NCBI RefSeq assembly: GCF_029873635.1
Contig: NC_080426.1
Span: forward strand, 50,854,093 to 50,918,092
Source of the DNA: Malania oleifera
Taxonomy: Eukaryota; Streptophyta; Magnoliopsida; Santalales; Ximeniaceae
Length of the DNA stretch: 64,000 bases
Direction: 5' to 3'
The position numbers and the translations under genes are program-made. This document shows positions 24,332 through 36,762 of the stretch, piece by piece. How positions within the stretch are numbered: the stretch's first letter is position 1; each line of letters starts with the position of its first letter. The notes under the pieces were generated by a model. It made no database searches, was not told the origin of the DNA, and saw only the letters and a program-made list of their open reading frames with translations.

Positions 24332-25619
24332 ATTGGTATCAGAGTCTCGTAGTATTGAATTAAATATTTTTGTTAAAAGATCGAGATGACTCACATTGGT
24401 ATATCCCCATTCGGAGAGGGCAGTCACCTTCCAATCCTCCATTGTTTTGTGGTGTAAACTACACCCACTGGAAAATTCGAATGAACATTTTTATAAAATC
24501 TATGAATTAGAGGGACTGACAGGTGATTGATAAAGGAATTTGCATACCTGTAGTTGAAAATGATAATAATGTTGTGCATGCAAATTCATATGCCATGGCT
24601 TATTATATTGCTCTTTAGATTCTGATATCTTGCTTGAGTTTGTGGCCTGTAAAAGTGCACAGGAAATCTGGGTTGAACTCAAAAGGAAGTATGGAGTGAC
24701 CTAAGAAATTGAGACTGCCACTCCAAATGTTACGAGCCATAATCATGATCAAATTGCATTGGTAGATGATGAGGTATATGATTCTGATCTACGTTATTCA
24801 CTGATTTGTGCAATAATGCATGTGATGTTTCTTATGCTGAAGCCTGTGATATATCATATGTTGAATCAGTAGTTGCCTCTAATGATTGCCTTGATGGTAA
24901 TGCATATACTGATGATACTATAAATGCCACATGCAATGATTCATGTAATGATTGTGTTAAATTTTGTAATGAATCATGTGTTGTATTTGATGATGAAAGC
25001 ATGCTTTTGAAGAATGAACTAGAAAATGTTTTATGTAAAATGCATAAGCTTCTAGCTAAGGTATCTAAACAAAAAATTTATTTGAAAAATGAAAATAGAA
25101 GGTTGGCAAAACAATTAAAAGATCCAAGAAAATATCATACCACCTTAGAAAAGAAAAAGATCAAGAAAATATTGAAAATTATCATTTTAAAGGAAGAAAT
25201 AGAGAATGATAAACCCTTAGGAATCAAACAAAATAAATCTTTGAAAAAGGGTTCATATTCCAAATCCCACAGTAATAAAAACTCGAACATCTCTTCTGAA
25301 CAAAATAGAACAAATAAGAAAACATGTTTGTATGTACATAATTGGTACCTATGACACATTAGCTCTGCTTATTTGTGTAAAAGTGCAAGAGGCTTAAATA
25401 AGGAAATGATGTGGGTCATCTTAGCAGCCAGTTCCTCAGAGAGAGAGGGAGGAGGAAATCAAACTGAACCATAAGATAGGACTTAGTGGGGTAGATGTAA
25501 CTGACAGCCTGAGAGGTAGTTAAACTTAGAAGACCTTAAAATTGATCCCCCCCTAAGTGGAAATTCTATGTGCTACCTTTTAAAGAAGAGTTTAGGTCAA
25601 AATTTGGTGAAAATTGAAA

Positions 25620-26035
25620 AGCTGTCTGAGTTTGGTCGACCATCCACAAATGAACTAGCCTCTTCGGTCAACCGTACAATAGACTTTGACTCTTCGGTCG
25701 ACTGACGAATTTTGAACTGATGAACTTCAGTCGACCGAATCCACTTCGGTCAACCTCTCGATCAACCGAATTCAAAATCGAATCCTCTTCAGTCGACCAT
25801 CCATTTCAGGTCAAAATACTATCGGTTGACCGAACATGAGCGTTTTGGGAAGAATATTAAACGTCGGTCAACCAAACTTGTCCTTGGTCGACCGAACCTC
25901 GCAGATTTATATATATTCCCCACACAAAAAAGGCTTATTTTCACCCAAAAAAGAAGGTCAGAGTTCCTCCACTGCTTCCTTGAATATTACCCTATATTCT
26001 CAATCCAGCACCAAAACCACTTCCGTCTACATCCA
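25620..26035 (+). promoter_or_regulatory. LTR-like internal region upstream of the PF20167-like frame
   Basis: This stretch is again packed with GGTCGACC-type motifs (about 25630-25890) like the LTR. It then has a TATA-like GATTTATATATATTCCCC at about 25905 and a pyrimidine-rich leader before the ATG at 26036. It looks like an internal promoter or a remnant of a second LTR. This is inference from motif order only. Confidence 0.35.
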
Positions 26036-27280
26036 TGGCACAACCAGATGATCGTATTGATGCTCAGGATGTCGCCTACGCCAAGGACAGCTGGTTTTTG
26101 TCAGAGCATGTCAGGATCAGATATGTGAGGGAGTTTCGCCCCAAGGAAGTTATATTGGGTAAGATTTTCGACCTTTAGTTTATGGAACATCATTTTAGCA
26201 ATATTATGGACATGTTTTGATACCATGGGTGGAGATCTTTTATCACATATCAGCCTAGTGGAGACTATCCCACATATGTTAGGTTATTCTATGTCAACTT
26301 AGGAAATGATGTGAATGGATATTATTCTAGGGTTTTGCAGACTGATATTAGATTCGACGCAAAATTTTTGTCAGATACTCTAAATATAGGGCGTGGTGAG
26401 TTTGAGTGCCCGAACTCTGTGACCTCCTGGATAAATGAACTAGAGTTTACTATTGAGACTTTTGCGAACCTGACTATAACTGATCCACTTGCTGCTAGTC
26501 CAAATGACCCGCCGAACTACAGATCCTTCACCTTAGAAGCAAAGATAGTTCACCACTTGATCACATACAATATTCTGCCTAAGGTAGGATCTAGAGTCCA
26601 TGTTTCTTTCCTCGACTATTTTGTTATGTGGTGTCTGTTTGCGAGAAAGAAACTTGATTTGCCTAGTATGATGATACATTGGATGATGGCTAAGACGATT
26701 GGGCGGAGGATTATTATGCCGTATGGAGGAATTCTAAATAGGTTATTTCTTGCGATGGGAGTCACCCGATCAAATGTGACCATGCTAAGGAGATGGAGGG
26801 GTGCAGATATGCTCTCCTCAGTCACCCTGAGGTTAATGGGGTATGAGCTGGTTGGCAATATGTGGTTGCCCACAGGTGCTAGGGGAGCAGCAGCTCAGGA
26901 GCAGACCCCACAGGAGATGCCTCCACAACTTGCTCAGCCAAGGAATGTTGATATGATGGCTGTCATGACTGGTTTGATGAACTCATTTGCGCAGTTCAGA
27001 GATTCGCAGCATCGGGTTGCTCAGTCATTCAGTCTGACATTAGGGAGTTGAGGGACATAGCTTCGTCATCCAGTGTTCAGTTCTCAGATCTTCGGGACAA
27101 GTTCAGGGAGTTCTCTCTCTCTTCAAAAAACAAGCATAGAGAGCTTGAGAGGGTCATTGCTGTTAATTTCAGTGAGCTAAATGACCGCATCCATGAGTTG
27201 TAGGATGATCAAGATCGGATGACGATGGACTTTGACCTCGATTTGGGCGATGACACTGATGATGGAGGCGACATATAGAT
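26036..27280 (+). mobile_element. PF20167-like 'putative plant transposon protein' region inside element C (fossil)
   Basis: Translation shows VRLFYVNLGNDVNGYYSRVL, DAKFLSDTLNIGRGEFE, EAKIVHHLITYNILPKVGSR and FARKKLDLPSMMIHWMM. This is the pattern of the plant family annotated as putative plant transposon protein: a short N-terminal segment, a REFYANL-like box, then a helical region. The tail is Gln/Pro-rich (QEQTPQEMPPQLAQP) and then coiled-coil-like. Such frames sit in plant LTR elements and their role is unknown. The region is broken. It is not taken as a host gene because it lies between the LTRs. Confidence 0.6.
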
Positions 27281-27289
27281 GCCAAGAGA

Positions 27290-28865
27290 GCACCCTGTAG
27301 GATAAAAAATCAATATTATTATAATTCTTATTATTCTCTAGTCTATAATCTACTTACATTACCTTTATTTCTCTTTCACTGACTACATCATACTTACACC
27401 CACTATTCATTTTGGTTTCTACCGATAGTTGGGTCATTTGCAGTAACATATATTTATCCATAGTTATTGGCTGAGGGGGAGCATTGGTTGTTCATTATTG
27501 ATGTGTATTGTTTGCTCTCATGATCATGTGATTTTATGCATATATCCGGTCGCCATCCTCTGTTCTTTTCATGAATGTTTTATGATGAATAGTATATGTT
27601 TAAATTGTTGACTACGTGGTTGCATATTTAGTTTAGAATGCCTCATGTATGGTAGATGCAGTGGATGTGAAATTGCATGCTAGTAGATAATTAGGTTCTC
27701 GCATGCTCTAAACTTGTGATATACTGTTTGTTTGAGAATCTTCTTATGCAGGTTAATTTGAGAAATGTCCTTTTTACAGACGGCATGCCGCCGGATTTTT
27801 GGTAGACATTTCCCCAAAAACGTTAAAATGTTTTATAAAATGATATTGGATGTGTATGAAAAATCTATTTTTGGATTTTAAAATGTCTGCAGCTGGCTCA
27901 TTTTTAATTTGAATTATCTAGAGCCATCATTTAAATATTTTGAGATTGGCAGGATTCTTTATGGGATAAATCACATTTTTAGATAAAATGTTGTTGAAAT
28001 TTTAAAAAATTTGTTCAAATAAAACAAGTACATTGATGATTATAATGAAATTCAAGTTAAAACATTTTGAAAGGATGAGTGAAAGCTAAATGAAGATAAA
28101 TTTCCATCCTGGCATAATCATCAGACATTTAAAGGAGCTTAGCTCCATCCTTAGGAAAATATCTTAATGAATTTGATATAGGTTATGAGTATCATTCCAT
28201 GCCTTCATATATCTCTTCTCTTGCATGTGTAATCCATAGGGATAGCTCTACTTGTTGCATAGAAGAATAAATTAATCCTTACCAGTATACTTATTTTAAG
28301 AAATTTAAAATGAGTGGCTTATACTCTTGACATACTTTGTAAAATTAATCTTGATGAGTATAAGTAACTTATTTCATCTAAGCTATAACTCAAATTGAAA
28401 GGGGGAGTATCTAAATGTAAAATTTCTATAATGCTATACTTTCCAATATTCTCAGCTTAGATGTATGTTGAACGTCACTGTGGCATATGCTTAAATGAAA
28501 TGCTTTCCTAAACATATTAAATTAATATATAGCTATCTTGCCACTATCATCTGTTTGCCATATGACCCTTGTGTTTATATTTATGAGATCCCTAAGTTTT
28601 ATATGGTTGTTTTTCATCTGGTTAAATTATGAATATGCTTAAAATGCTAAAACTAGAAAATTATGGCTTGCATGATCTTTAAAGTTTCTGTTTTCAACAA
28701 GATATGATTGAGCTTCCCGTTTTGATCCATATTGGACTATTTGAGTTAGCTATTGTGGATAACTGTAAATTTAAACTCAATCAGGAAATTTTTATATAGA
28801 TTGTTTTGGGAATTGATCTATGTTCAAATGACATGCTGCCAAAATTTCTCAAAAACACCTTCCCA
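27290..28865. other. AT-rich internal tail of element C
   Basis: No coding region recognised. AT-rich sequence lies between the PF20167-like region and the 3' LTR remnant, with no clear polypurine tract directly before 28866, because the 3' LTR is 5'-truncated. Confidence 0.45.
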
Positions 28866-29509
28866 ATCATATCTTGTTGAGTGTTGCTTGGACAAAGATA
28901 CACATCACTGAACTTACATATACCTATACTATTGATGTGCATTAATTGATTGATTATACTGTGCATAGTGGTAGATAATTTGCTTAGTATAAGAAGCATA
29001 TTTCCCAGTACGCAAAAATTGTATTACACATTTTTTGTATTCCAGGCACGGGCCTGAAGAGGGAGACTAGCCCTAGTAAATAGTCCTAAATTGGCTTAGA
29101 CCTGGTTAGGAGAGCTAGGTGCACCATCCTAGTCAGGTGTAGGTTGAGGTCAGCCCCGTGAATTGACCTGGTTGTAAACGGTGCCGCTCCACCCATTAAG
29201 TGAGCATTAGCGGAATCATCGATCTTGCGAGCTAGAGGCGGGGACGTAGGCAGTATTGGCTGAACCTCGATAACATATCGTGTGTGTACTTTATATTTTC
29301 GCAATTTATTTTCCTCACTTTCATTTTCAGCACATGTATGTTTTACGTTTAATTCATTATATGTTGTACATGTGTTGTTTGCGTTTATGATTGTATAGAA
29401 AGACTCTAGGTTTGTGTAATACTGCTGCTGGTTAATTAGACCTAGGAGATATATTTTTAAATACCCAATTCACACCCCCCCCCCTCTTGGGAATACACCA
29501 AAGCTAACA
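28866..29509 (+). repeat. Partial 3' LTR of element C
   Basis: Matches 23699-24331 (shared ATCATATCTTGTTGAGTGTT, then the GAGGGAGACTAGCCCTAGTA block) and ends GCTAACA. A C-rich run replaces the poorly conserved stretch near 29473-29485. The first 1.4 kb of the LTR is absent. Confidence 0.8.
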
Positions 29510-29511
29510 AG

Positions 29512-29808
29512 TTAGAACTCTGATAAAGTGTTTAGATGTTAGAAATCTTCTGCTATATGGTTTTAATTTTAGTAATGGCAGGCGTACCATAGATTCCATG
29601 GTTAGGGCGGGTTGCATTTATATATTTGTGTGGTATCAAAGAGTATTTATACGTTTCACTAGCACTTCGGATCCACGTGGTGGGTCAGGGCGCTACACTT
29701 ATTCTCATTCTTGTTACTTCAAACTCACAACTTCATTTCCATTCTCTCATCATCCTCATTCTTATAGGTTCATTCCTAAATCCCAAATGTAGCTTAATTT
29801 AGTGTCTA
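29512..29808 (+). repeat. Duplicated segment, left copy: tail of LTR X plus 111 bp of flank
   Basis: Aligns over its whole length with 38975-39274. The first part (29512-29697) ends GGGCGCTACA and is an LTR tail; the rest (29698-29808, CTTATTCTCATTCTTGTTAC onward) is flanking DNA ending AGTGTCTA. It abuts the 5' LTR of gypsy element B. Confidence 0.8.
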
Positions 29809-31646
29809 TGTAAGAACCCAAACCGTGATAAGTGGGTCTAAATAATTAAGAGAGGGATAAAATTGGTATTTGAACAGGCTTCGTCGATGAAGCCAGAGTT
29901 CGTCGATGAAGGCCTTGCATCTCTTGTCGATGAAGTTCAGAGGCTCGTTGACGAGGAGAAATTGAGGAGTTTCGAGAACTGGTGATATCAGGGTTCTTCG
30001 ACGAATCCTCCATCTCATCGACGAATCCTCTATTTATAGAGCCTCGTCGACAAGGACACCATCTCGTTGACGAGTTTGCCTGAGTCAAAGGGGCTATAAA
30101 TAGAAATTTCATTGCTTAACTACTAAGAAAACTCAAATATCTCTCTCTCTCTCTCTCTCTCTAGAACTCTCCCTACACTTCCTCTCTCTACATTTCTTCA
30201 CTGTTTTTTGCTAGAATCATGAGTCTGAAGTTACCACGAGGATCGTGGAAGGATTCTCTACAAGTTCTACGGATCAGAATCCCATTTTGGAGATTTTTGG
30301 GTTTTGGTGTAAAATCGAGGTAAGGCTCGATTTTCATTTTTGATTTGATAGTTTTATAGGAAATAGTCTTGTGAGTATATTCTGTACTATGATTTGTAGG
30401 TTTTGGAACTCGGTTCGCTGTTCAGGGGGCTTGGAGTTTGGGATTTGCTATTCAGGGAAAAGGTAAGGGAAACTATGTTTATATTGGTTATTTTTGAAAT
30501 TGGACTCAATAGAACTGTGGTTCACGGTCTTGTGTGTTTTGGCTACTCATTTGGGGAGATCTAACGGGGAAAATTTTGAGTTTTTCATTATTACAGTTTT
30601 GGGAAAAAGGGGAGCGACAGGTTGCATCCTTGGTTTTGTTGAAAACCGAGCGTATATGTTGATTTATACTGGGTTATTGGGATGGTTGTGCCTTGACTTG
30701 TTTAAACTGTATTTGTTTGGAAAACCATGATTTAGATTACCAAATGGGTGTGGTTTGTTTGGTTATATAAGCATGTATGTGTGTCTAGCTGTTGAAATGC
30801 TAATAGGAACGGGGTTCCGAATTGCTCCAGGTACTAAGAGTGTCCAGCTCTATATCCGAGGGTGTCTGTTTATCACCTGCCACGTAGGTAAGAGTGTCCG
30901 GCTCTATATCTGAGGGCATGAGCCTATACCAGCAGATTAGGTCGAAGGGTGTGGATCCACCAGTTAGCACCGGTACGATGCCATGGAAGTCGAGGACTAG
31001 TCATGTGTCGGTGGCACCATGTTCGCAGGTTGGCTACGGGCCAACACCATATGTCGCGAGTCGGCTTTGGGCTAAAGGTTGTGACGACACCGGGATTGCT
31101 GATCATGTGTATGTGTGCGTGTATGCACTGTGTAAACTAGTACTGGACTGCATTTAACTGCATGTATGTTGCATCATGATAACACTTAAATGCCATACAT
31201 CGATATAACTTGTGTTTTTCCTTACTGAGAGGTGTCTCACCCCTGTTGTATGTACATTTTAACAGGTCTTTCGAGTAACCGGAACCAACGTCCTGGTGTA
31301 GGGAGCGTAGTGGTTGGTGTACTACGGTTAGCGCTTGTGTAAATGCTAGGACTGTATTTTGGTTGGTTGCCATTTTGAGATGTATTTGGGCACCCGTTTG
31401 TACGTTTTGATAGAGCCTGTTTCTACTCTTGCATAGACTTTGGTATGGTACTGCATATGTATATATAGAATGACCTTTTTTCGCTGCGCATATGATTGTG
31501 TTTGGATGTGTTTAGGTTGCCTGGGAACCCCACAGGGTCGGACCCTCATCCTTGGTACTGTATCTGTGGATGTTTTTATCGGATACAGGGACATGTTAGA
31601 TTACATTTTCACCCTTGGGTCCCATTTCGAGGTTCGGGGCGTGACA
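29809..31646 (+). repeat. 5' LTR of gypsy element B
   Basis: TGTAAGAACCC ... GGGGCGTGACA, TG...CA ends. It holds a cluster of TCGTCGACGA-type motifs (29880-30075), the TATA-like GGCTATAAATAGAAATTTC near 30090, a CT microsatellite at 30139-30162, and the hairpin CTTACTGAGAGGTGTCTCACC near 31222. Confidence 0.9.
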
Positions 31647-34600
31647 ACTTGGTATTAGAGCTAACCAGGTTACTAGATTTTGTAGACTTGGTTAGGCTTA
31701 GTTGTGAGTACATACCAGAGTATAGGATGTTGGACATGGGTAGAGTTCGTTGAGGGTTGTTCGGTTGCTAAACCGGGATTCGTCGACGGTATTCCGTGTT
31801 TTTCCTGGGATGACGATTCTAGTAAAAGTAGGGCAGATCATTGATGACTTTCATGTCGGTGTGATAGGACAGACCTAGACCTGGCAGGGGGTAGTTAACA
31901 TGATTAGTGTAGATCATTGTGTTAACTGTATGTGTTGTAGGAAATACTGATAGATTCCTATTGTGCTGCAGAATGGAGCCCAAGGATAATGACCCGGGTC
32001 GAGGTTTGATGAGGCAGGTGTTACGGGAGATCGGGCAGAGTGTGAGGAGATGCGAGCGCTCTCCTGTTGCTACGGGGTGCACCATTGAGAGGTTCACACG
32101 TATGCATCCTTCGACGTTCTCTGGAGGACCAGACCCAACGATGGCAGAGGACTGGGTGGAGAAGACGGAAAGGATCTTGGAGGTCTTACATTGCACAGAT
32201 AGGCAGCGAGTCCTTCATGCCACCTTCCAGCTGTCTAGGGAGGCGGGTCGATGGTGGACTACTGTGAGTCTACTGGAGAAGTAGAGAGCCAGTTCAAAGG
32301 AGATGACATGGAGCCGTTTAGAGGAGGTGTTCTTCAACAGATACTTCCCAGCTTTCGTACGTGATGCGAAGGCAGATGAATTTTCTACTTTGACTCATGG
32401 GAGTATGACATTGCAGGGGTATGCGACTCGGTATATAGAGTTGTCCCGCTTTGCACCATGTTTGATCTCGAGTGAGTATGAGAAGACTTGGAGGTTCGAG
32501 AAGGGTTTTAGGAAGGATATCCGCAGATTAGTGGGTATGCTTCAGATCCGTGAGTTTTCGGTGTTAGTGGATAAAGCCACGATGATTGAGATCGGTATCC
32601 GAGAGGACGAGGTGGATCAGGAATCGAGGAAGAGGATAGTACCTTCCAGTTCTCAGATAGGATCTCGACAGGGATCGTGGAGGAAAAGGAACAAAGGCTT
32701 GGGCTACCGCCAGAATACCGAGCGCTAGGATTCTCAAGGGGGCCAGACTAGTGGTCGTTGTACCAAGTGCCTCAGATGGCGCGAGGGTGAGTGTCGATCT
32801 TTTGAAGGTAACTGCTATAACTGTGGTCGGCCTGGTCACATGGCTCGTGATTGTCGTGCACCGAAGCGAGATGTGCCTGCACTCAGTGGGAATCGAGGGA
32901 GCAATCAGATACCTTGGGGAACCATTCAGACGAACACAGCTCCGACCAGAGTATATTCTCTTACTCTAGCAGACACTAAGCATGCAGGGAATGTGGTGAC
33001 AGGTACCTTATTAGTGCTTTCGAATAAGGCTTCTGTATTATTTGATTCGGGTGCAACCCACTCTTTTGTATCTGTAAGTTTTGTTGGACGGTGGGGGACT
33101 GAAACCCAAGACATGAATGAGGTGTTATTTGTTACTACACCATCTGGGAGTGTATCTTTCTATAAGAAGATGTTTGTAGACTGCCTAGTGGAAATTCAGG
33201 GAAAGCTGCTACCAGTAAATCTTGTTGTATATAACATGTTGGGGTTCGATGTCATTCTGAGGATGGATTGATTGTTCTCCAGTTATGCTGTGATCGACTG
33301 TCGTAGGAAGGTGGTAGTTTTTAGACCTCCTAGGGAGCAGGAGTACGAATTCGTGGAATCGTGTGTGCATCCAGCGCCACAGGTTTTGTTGGTACTACAG
33401 GCGAGAAGGCTACTCTTGGACGGATGTTAGGGGTACTTAGCTAATGTGAAGGAACCACTGCGGGATGAGTTGAGACTCGAGGACATTCGGGTAGTCAGCG
33501 AGTTCCCAAATGTGTTTCCAGATGATTTACCTGGTTTACCTCTAGATCGTGAGGTGAAGTTTGTGATAGAGTTGCTGCCTGGTAAGGCTCCGATCTCTAA
33601 AGCTCCATACTAGATGGCTCCAGCGAAACTTCGAGAGTTGAAGGAGCAGTTATAGGAATTATTGGACAAGGGATTCATTCGACCTAGTGTTTCGCCCTGG
33701 GGAGCTCCAGTATTATTTGTGAAGAAGAAGGACGGGTCGATGCGGATGTGCATTGATTACTGTGAGATTAACAAGGTAATTGTGAAGAATCGCTATCCTT
33801 TACCGCGTATAGATGATCTCTTTGACCATTTGCAGGGCAAGCGGGTCTTTTCAAAGATCGACTTGCGGTCAGGATATCATCAAGTGAGAGTCAAATCGGA
33901 GGATGTAGCGAAGACAGCTTTCCGAACCACATATGGTCACTACGAGTTCTTAGTCATGCTTTTTGGGTTGACGAATGCTCCAGCGGTGTTCATGGATCTG
34001 ATGAATAGGGTTTTCCATAAGTACCTCGATCGGTTCGTAGTGGGATTCATTGACGACATTTTGGTATACTCGAGGAGTACGGAAGAGCACGTGGAACATT
34101 TGAGGTTAGTGTTACAGATTCTATGGGAGAAGAACCTAAATGCTAAGCTGAAGAAATGTGAATTCTGGTTGAGTCAAATTGCATTCTTAGGCCATGTGGT
34201 AACTGGTGATGGTATCTCAGTTGATCCTAGCAAGATTGAAGTTGTGGTCGACTGGGTGAGGCCAAAGAATGTGTACGAGGTTCGGAGTTTTCTAAGACTG
34301 ACAGGTTATTATCATCGGTTCGTGGAGGGGTCCTCTAAACTATCTGGGCCTCTGACTCGATTGACTAGGAAAGGAGTCCAGTTTAAGTGAACCAGTGATT
34401 GCGAGCAGTGCTTTCAGGAGTTGAAGCACCGATTGGTTATTGCTCCAGTGTTGACCATTCCTTCGGGGGATGGTGGGTTTGTGATTTGTAATGACGCATC
34501 TCTGAAAGGTCTGGGATGTGTGCTTATGCAGCAAGGTAAGGTAATGGCGTATGCTTCTCAGCAATTGAAAGCATACGAGAAGAGCTACCCAAAGCATGAT

Positions 34601-36499
34601 CTAGAATTGGCTGCTGTGGTATATGCACTAAAGATCTGGTGACACTATCTGTACGGGGTACAGTGTGAGATTTTCACTGACCATAAAAGTCTCAAGTATT
34701 TCTTCACACAGAAGGAGTTGAACATGAGGCAGAGGCAGTAGCTAGAGTTGATTAAGGACTACGATTGGACGATTAGTTATCACCCGAGGAAGGCTAATGT
34801 GGTAGCTGATGCGTTGAGTTGGAAGTTAGGGCTTATGGCTGTATCTACGATTGTAACTTAGTGTCACATCAGATGGGATTTGGAGAGCTCAGGTATAGAG
34901 TTGGCGGTTGGTGATCATCAGGCTTATCTTGCTAGTTTGGTGGTCCAACTGACCTCATTTAAGCGTATAAAAATCGCTCAGACTAGTGATGCAGAGTTGG
35001 CAGAGGTTATGGAAAAGGTACAACAAGGACTGGCTACAGAGTTTAACATTTCTGAGGGAGGTGTGTTGAGGTTTGGGACCAGACTATGTGTTCCGAAAGA
35101 TGATGAGATCAGAAGGACGATTCTAGAGGAGGCACATTGTTCTATATATACGGTACATCCTAGTAGTACAAAGATGTATCGAGACCTACACGAGACTTTC
35201 TAGTGATCTGGTATAAAGAGGTAGATTACTCAATTCGTGGAGCAGTGTCTAACGTGTCAGCAAGTGAAAGCAGAACATTAGAGGCCGGCAGGGCCATTGC
35301 AACCCTTGCTATTCCGGTGTGAAAATGGGAGCATATTTCCATGGATTTTGTGACTGGATTGTTGCTCGTACTTCACGGGTAGAATGCTATTTGGGTGATT
35401 GTGGATAGATTGACTAAATCTGCCTATTTCATACCGATGAAAGTTAATTATCCTTTAAGTAGGCTAGCGGAGTTATATGTGCATGAGATTATGAGAATGC
35501 ACAGGGTATCGGTGTCCATTGTGTCAGATCGAGATCCAAGGTTTACTTCTCGATTTTGGACGAGTTTACAGGAGGCACTGGGGACAAAGCTTAGTTTCAG
35601 TACAACGTTCCACCCCCACACTGATGGACAGTCGGAGAGGACGATACAAATATTGGACCATATGTTACGAGCTTGTGTGTTAGATTTCGTTGGTAGCTGG
35701 ATACAATTTATGCCACTTGTAGAGTTCGCTTATAATAACAGCTTCCAGTCTAGTATCAGGATGGCACCATTCGAGGCTTTATATGGTCGGAGGTGTCGAT
35801 CTCCTTTGTGTTAGGATGAGGTTGGTGAATGTCAAGTGTTAGGACCTGAACTCGTGTAGCAGGTGTCTGAGAAGGTGGGTTTGATCCGGGAGAGGATCAG
35901 ATCAGCTCAGAGTCAGCAAAAGAGTTACGCAGATGTTCGCCACCATGAGTTAGAGTTCGAAGTGGGAGGTAAGGTAATTTTGCGTATTGCTCTGATGAAA
36001 GGGGTGATGAGATTTGGGAGGAAGGGCAAGCTGAGCCTGAGGTATATCGGACCGTTCGAGGTACTTGAACAAGTGGGTCCGGTAGCCTACAGAGTTGCAC
36101 TACCTCTAGCACTCTCGAGGGTCCACGATGTGTTTCACGTGTCCATGTTGAGAAGATACGTGTTGGATCCTTCACATGTTATCAGTTACAATGAGTTGGA
36201 AATTGGGGATACTTTAGCGTATGAGGAGATACCTATTATGGTTTTGGACCGTAAAGTTCAAAAGCTTCGTACTCAAGATATACCGTTAGTGAAGGTATTG
36301 TGGCGGAATCACGAGGTTGAGAAAGTTTCTTGGGAACTGGAAACGGAAATACGCCAGAAGTATCCACAGTTGTTTTGAGCACTTGTATGTTATCCTACTT
36401 TGGGTTGGAATAAGTGGTTAGTCGTCGGGAGTGTGTGTATTGTGAACTCTTGAGACAGTTGTATATGTAACCACGGTATTCCTCCGCCATAAGTGAGGT

Positions 36500-36650
36500 A
36501 ATGTATGTATGTATCGTGACGGGGCTGCGTATAAATGGCCACTGTATTCTCTAGAGTATGTATGTATGTATCGTGACGGGGCTGCGTATAAATGGCCACC
36601 GTATTCTCTAGAGTATGTATGTATGTATGTATCATGATGGGGTTGCGCTG
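36500..36650 (+). repeat. Tandem repeat of about 66 bp in the tail of element B
   Basis: Two nearly identical units of GTATGTATGTATCGTGACGG followed by GGCTGCGTATAAATGGCCAC and TATTCTCTAGAGTAT, plus a partial third unit with longer GTAT repeats. It lies between the last coding region and the polypurine tract. Confidence 0.85.
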
Positions 36651-36762
36651 TAGTAGACGCCAGTTTCTTGTTGACAGCTGTCATGTATATGTATTCCGTT
36701 TATGAGTTTGTGAATGAGAGATGGCAAATTTCAAGGACAAAATTTTTGTAAGGATGGGAGAT

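Larger units (their letters stand above)
22290..29509 (+). mobile_element. tRNA-Met-primed LTR element C with a PF20167-like region (fossil)
   Basis: The 5' LTR is 22290-24331. The primer site ATTGGTATCAGAGTCTCG follows at 24332. A gag-like region spans about 24366-25360 (residues resembling the copia-type gag: AQEIWVELKRKYGVT, then an acidic Cys-rich and Lys-rich tail). A second open region at about 26036-27280 matches the putative plant transposon protein family. A 3' LTR remnant is 28866-29509. No reverse transcriptase or integrase is recognisable, so it would need another element's enzymes. The 3' LTR matches only the last third of the 5' LTR. It is heavily broken. The two LTR parts look roughly nine-tenths alike by eye, so it is probably a few million years old. 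Confidence 0.75.

Noticed and set aside
26311-27051. Long open frame as a host gene
   Set aside because: It lies between the LTRs of element C and resembles the plant transposon-protein family.
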